Origin: Synechococcaceae cyanobacterium
Lineage (GTDB): Bacteria; Cyanobacteriota; Cyanobacteriia; PCC-6307; Cyanobiaceae
Assembly: GCA_947460085.1 (NCBI GenBank)
Contig: CANHGA010000040.1
Location: forward strand, 1-12,025
Length of the DNA: 12,025 nucleotides
Direction: 5' to 3'
Part shown: one piece after another, positions 11,797-12,025 of the stretch
Layout: every line of letters starts with the position of its first letter
Numbering within the stretch: position 1 is the stretch's first letter
Notes under the pieces: generated by a model
Told to the model about the DNA's origin: nothing
What the model saw: only the letters and a program-made list of their open reading frames with translations
Databases searched by the model: none
Position numbers and translations under genes: made by a program

Positions 11797-11821
11797 CCGC
11801 TTCAAGCGGGATGGTCCCGCT
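11797..11821 (+). promoter_or_regulatory. Competing hairpins in the atpD leader
   Basis: Segment B, AAGCGGG (11804-11810), can pair with upstream segment A, CCGCTT (11797-11802), or with downstream segment C, CCCGCT (11816-11821, loop ATGGT). The two pairings exclude each other. The A-B form needs a larger loop than its one-base centre and would use CCGC/GCGG. It ends 26 bases before the atpD ATG. Confidence 0.4.
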
Positions 11822-11847
11822 GTGCGCTCCTCGCCTTTTCCTTATTT

Positions 11848-12025
11848 ATGGCTGCTGCTACCGCCACCGGCACCAAAGGCATCGTCCGGCAGGTGATTGG
11901 CCCGGTTCTCGACGTTGAATTCCCGGCCGGCAAGCTGCCCAAGATCTACAACGCGCTTCGGATTGAGGCCAAGAACTCGGCCGGCCAGCAGGTTGCTCTC
12001 ACCGCCGAGGTGCAGCAACTGCTCG
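11848..12025 (+). CDS. atpD: ATP synthase F1 beta subunit, N-terminal part (cut by window end)
   Basis: The first 59 residues are visible: a short Ala/Thr-rich leader, then GIVRQVIGPVLDVEFPAGKLPKIYNAL, the beta-barrel domain of the catalytic F1 beta chain. The full protein is about 485 residues, and the nucleotide-binding domain lies beyond the window. ATG 11848 gives MAAATATGTKGIV. It follows TTCCTTATTT and no Shine-Dalgarno sequence. In cyanobacterial naming the gene is often atpB. It is divergent from groES with 243 bases between starts, which must hold both promoters. Confidence 0.96.
   Translation, partial: MAAATATGTKGIVRQVIGPVLDVEFPAGKLPKIYNALRIEAKNSAGQQVALTAEVQQLL

Overview
This window looks like a GC-rich chromosomal segment of a unicellular cyanobacterium, most likely a Synechococcus/Cyanobium-type picocyanobacterium. 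The main evidence is a set of cyanobacterial proteins: the small FtrV chain of ferredoxin:thioredoxin reductase, a cyanobacterial-type RNA polymerase omega subunit next to a DUF1818 protein, a PyrR regulator, and a groES-groEL operon with a CIRCE operator that faces away from the ATP synthase beta gene. Species-level placement is inference. Every recognised gene is housekeeping. I see no insertion sequence, prophage, CRISPR array, tRNA or rRNA.

Layout. Positions 1-457 hold a possible leftward gene cut by the window edge and a non-coding stretch. A rightward beta-hydroxyacid dehydrogenase follows (458-1342) and converges with the leftward pair rpoZ and DUF1818 (1980 back to 1299). A short divergent spacer then leads into a rightward cluster: a lid-less Hsp70-family protein, a single-pass membrane protein with helical hairpins, and ftrV (2062-4743). 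The cluster ends tail-to-tail with leftward pyrR. After a repeat-bearing spacer comes the rightward run gpmI-secG-msrB (5545-8059), which ends tail-to-tail with leftward amt (9402-8056). Leftward groES-groEL (11604-9581) ends in a textbook terminator. atpD starts at 11848 and leaves the window.

How the genes relate. Much of the set concerns protein quality and redox: groESL, the Hsp70-like protein, SecG for secretion, an exported methionine sulfoxide reductase and FtrV. Nitrogen and nucleotide supply are represented by Amt and PyrR, and carbon/energy by GpmI and ATP synthase. Regulatory sequences fit these roles. groES carries a CIRCE element and a sequence matching the cyanobacterial K-box, and amt has a perfect NtcA-type palindrome upstream, although its spacing to the start codon is awkward.

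The least conventional signal is a set of 15-bp (five-codon) tandem repeats. One array lies between pyrR and gpmI, a second is translated inside an unusual N-terminal extension of GpmI, and a third sits at the 5' end of the possible gene at the left edge. The first two share a TYGCGSGATT-like core in opposite orientations. Other points of note are a glutamate in place of the first pore histidine of Amt, a 17-bp palindrome in the groES leader, two convergent gene pairs whose stop codons physically overlap, and mutually exclusive hairpins in the atpD leader.
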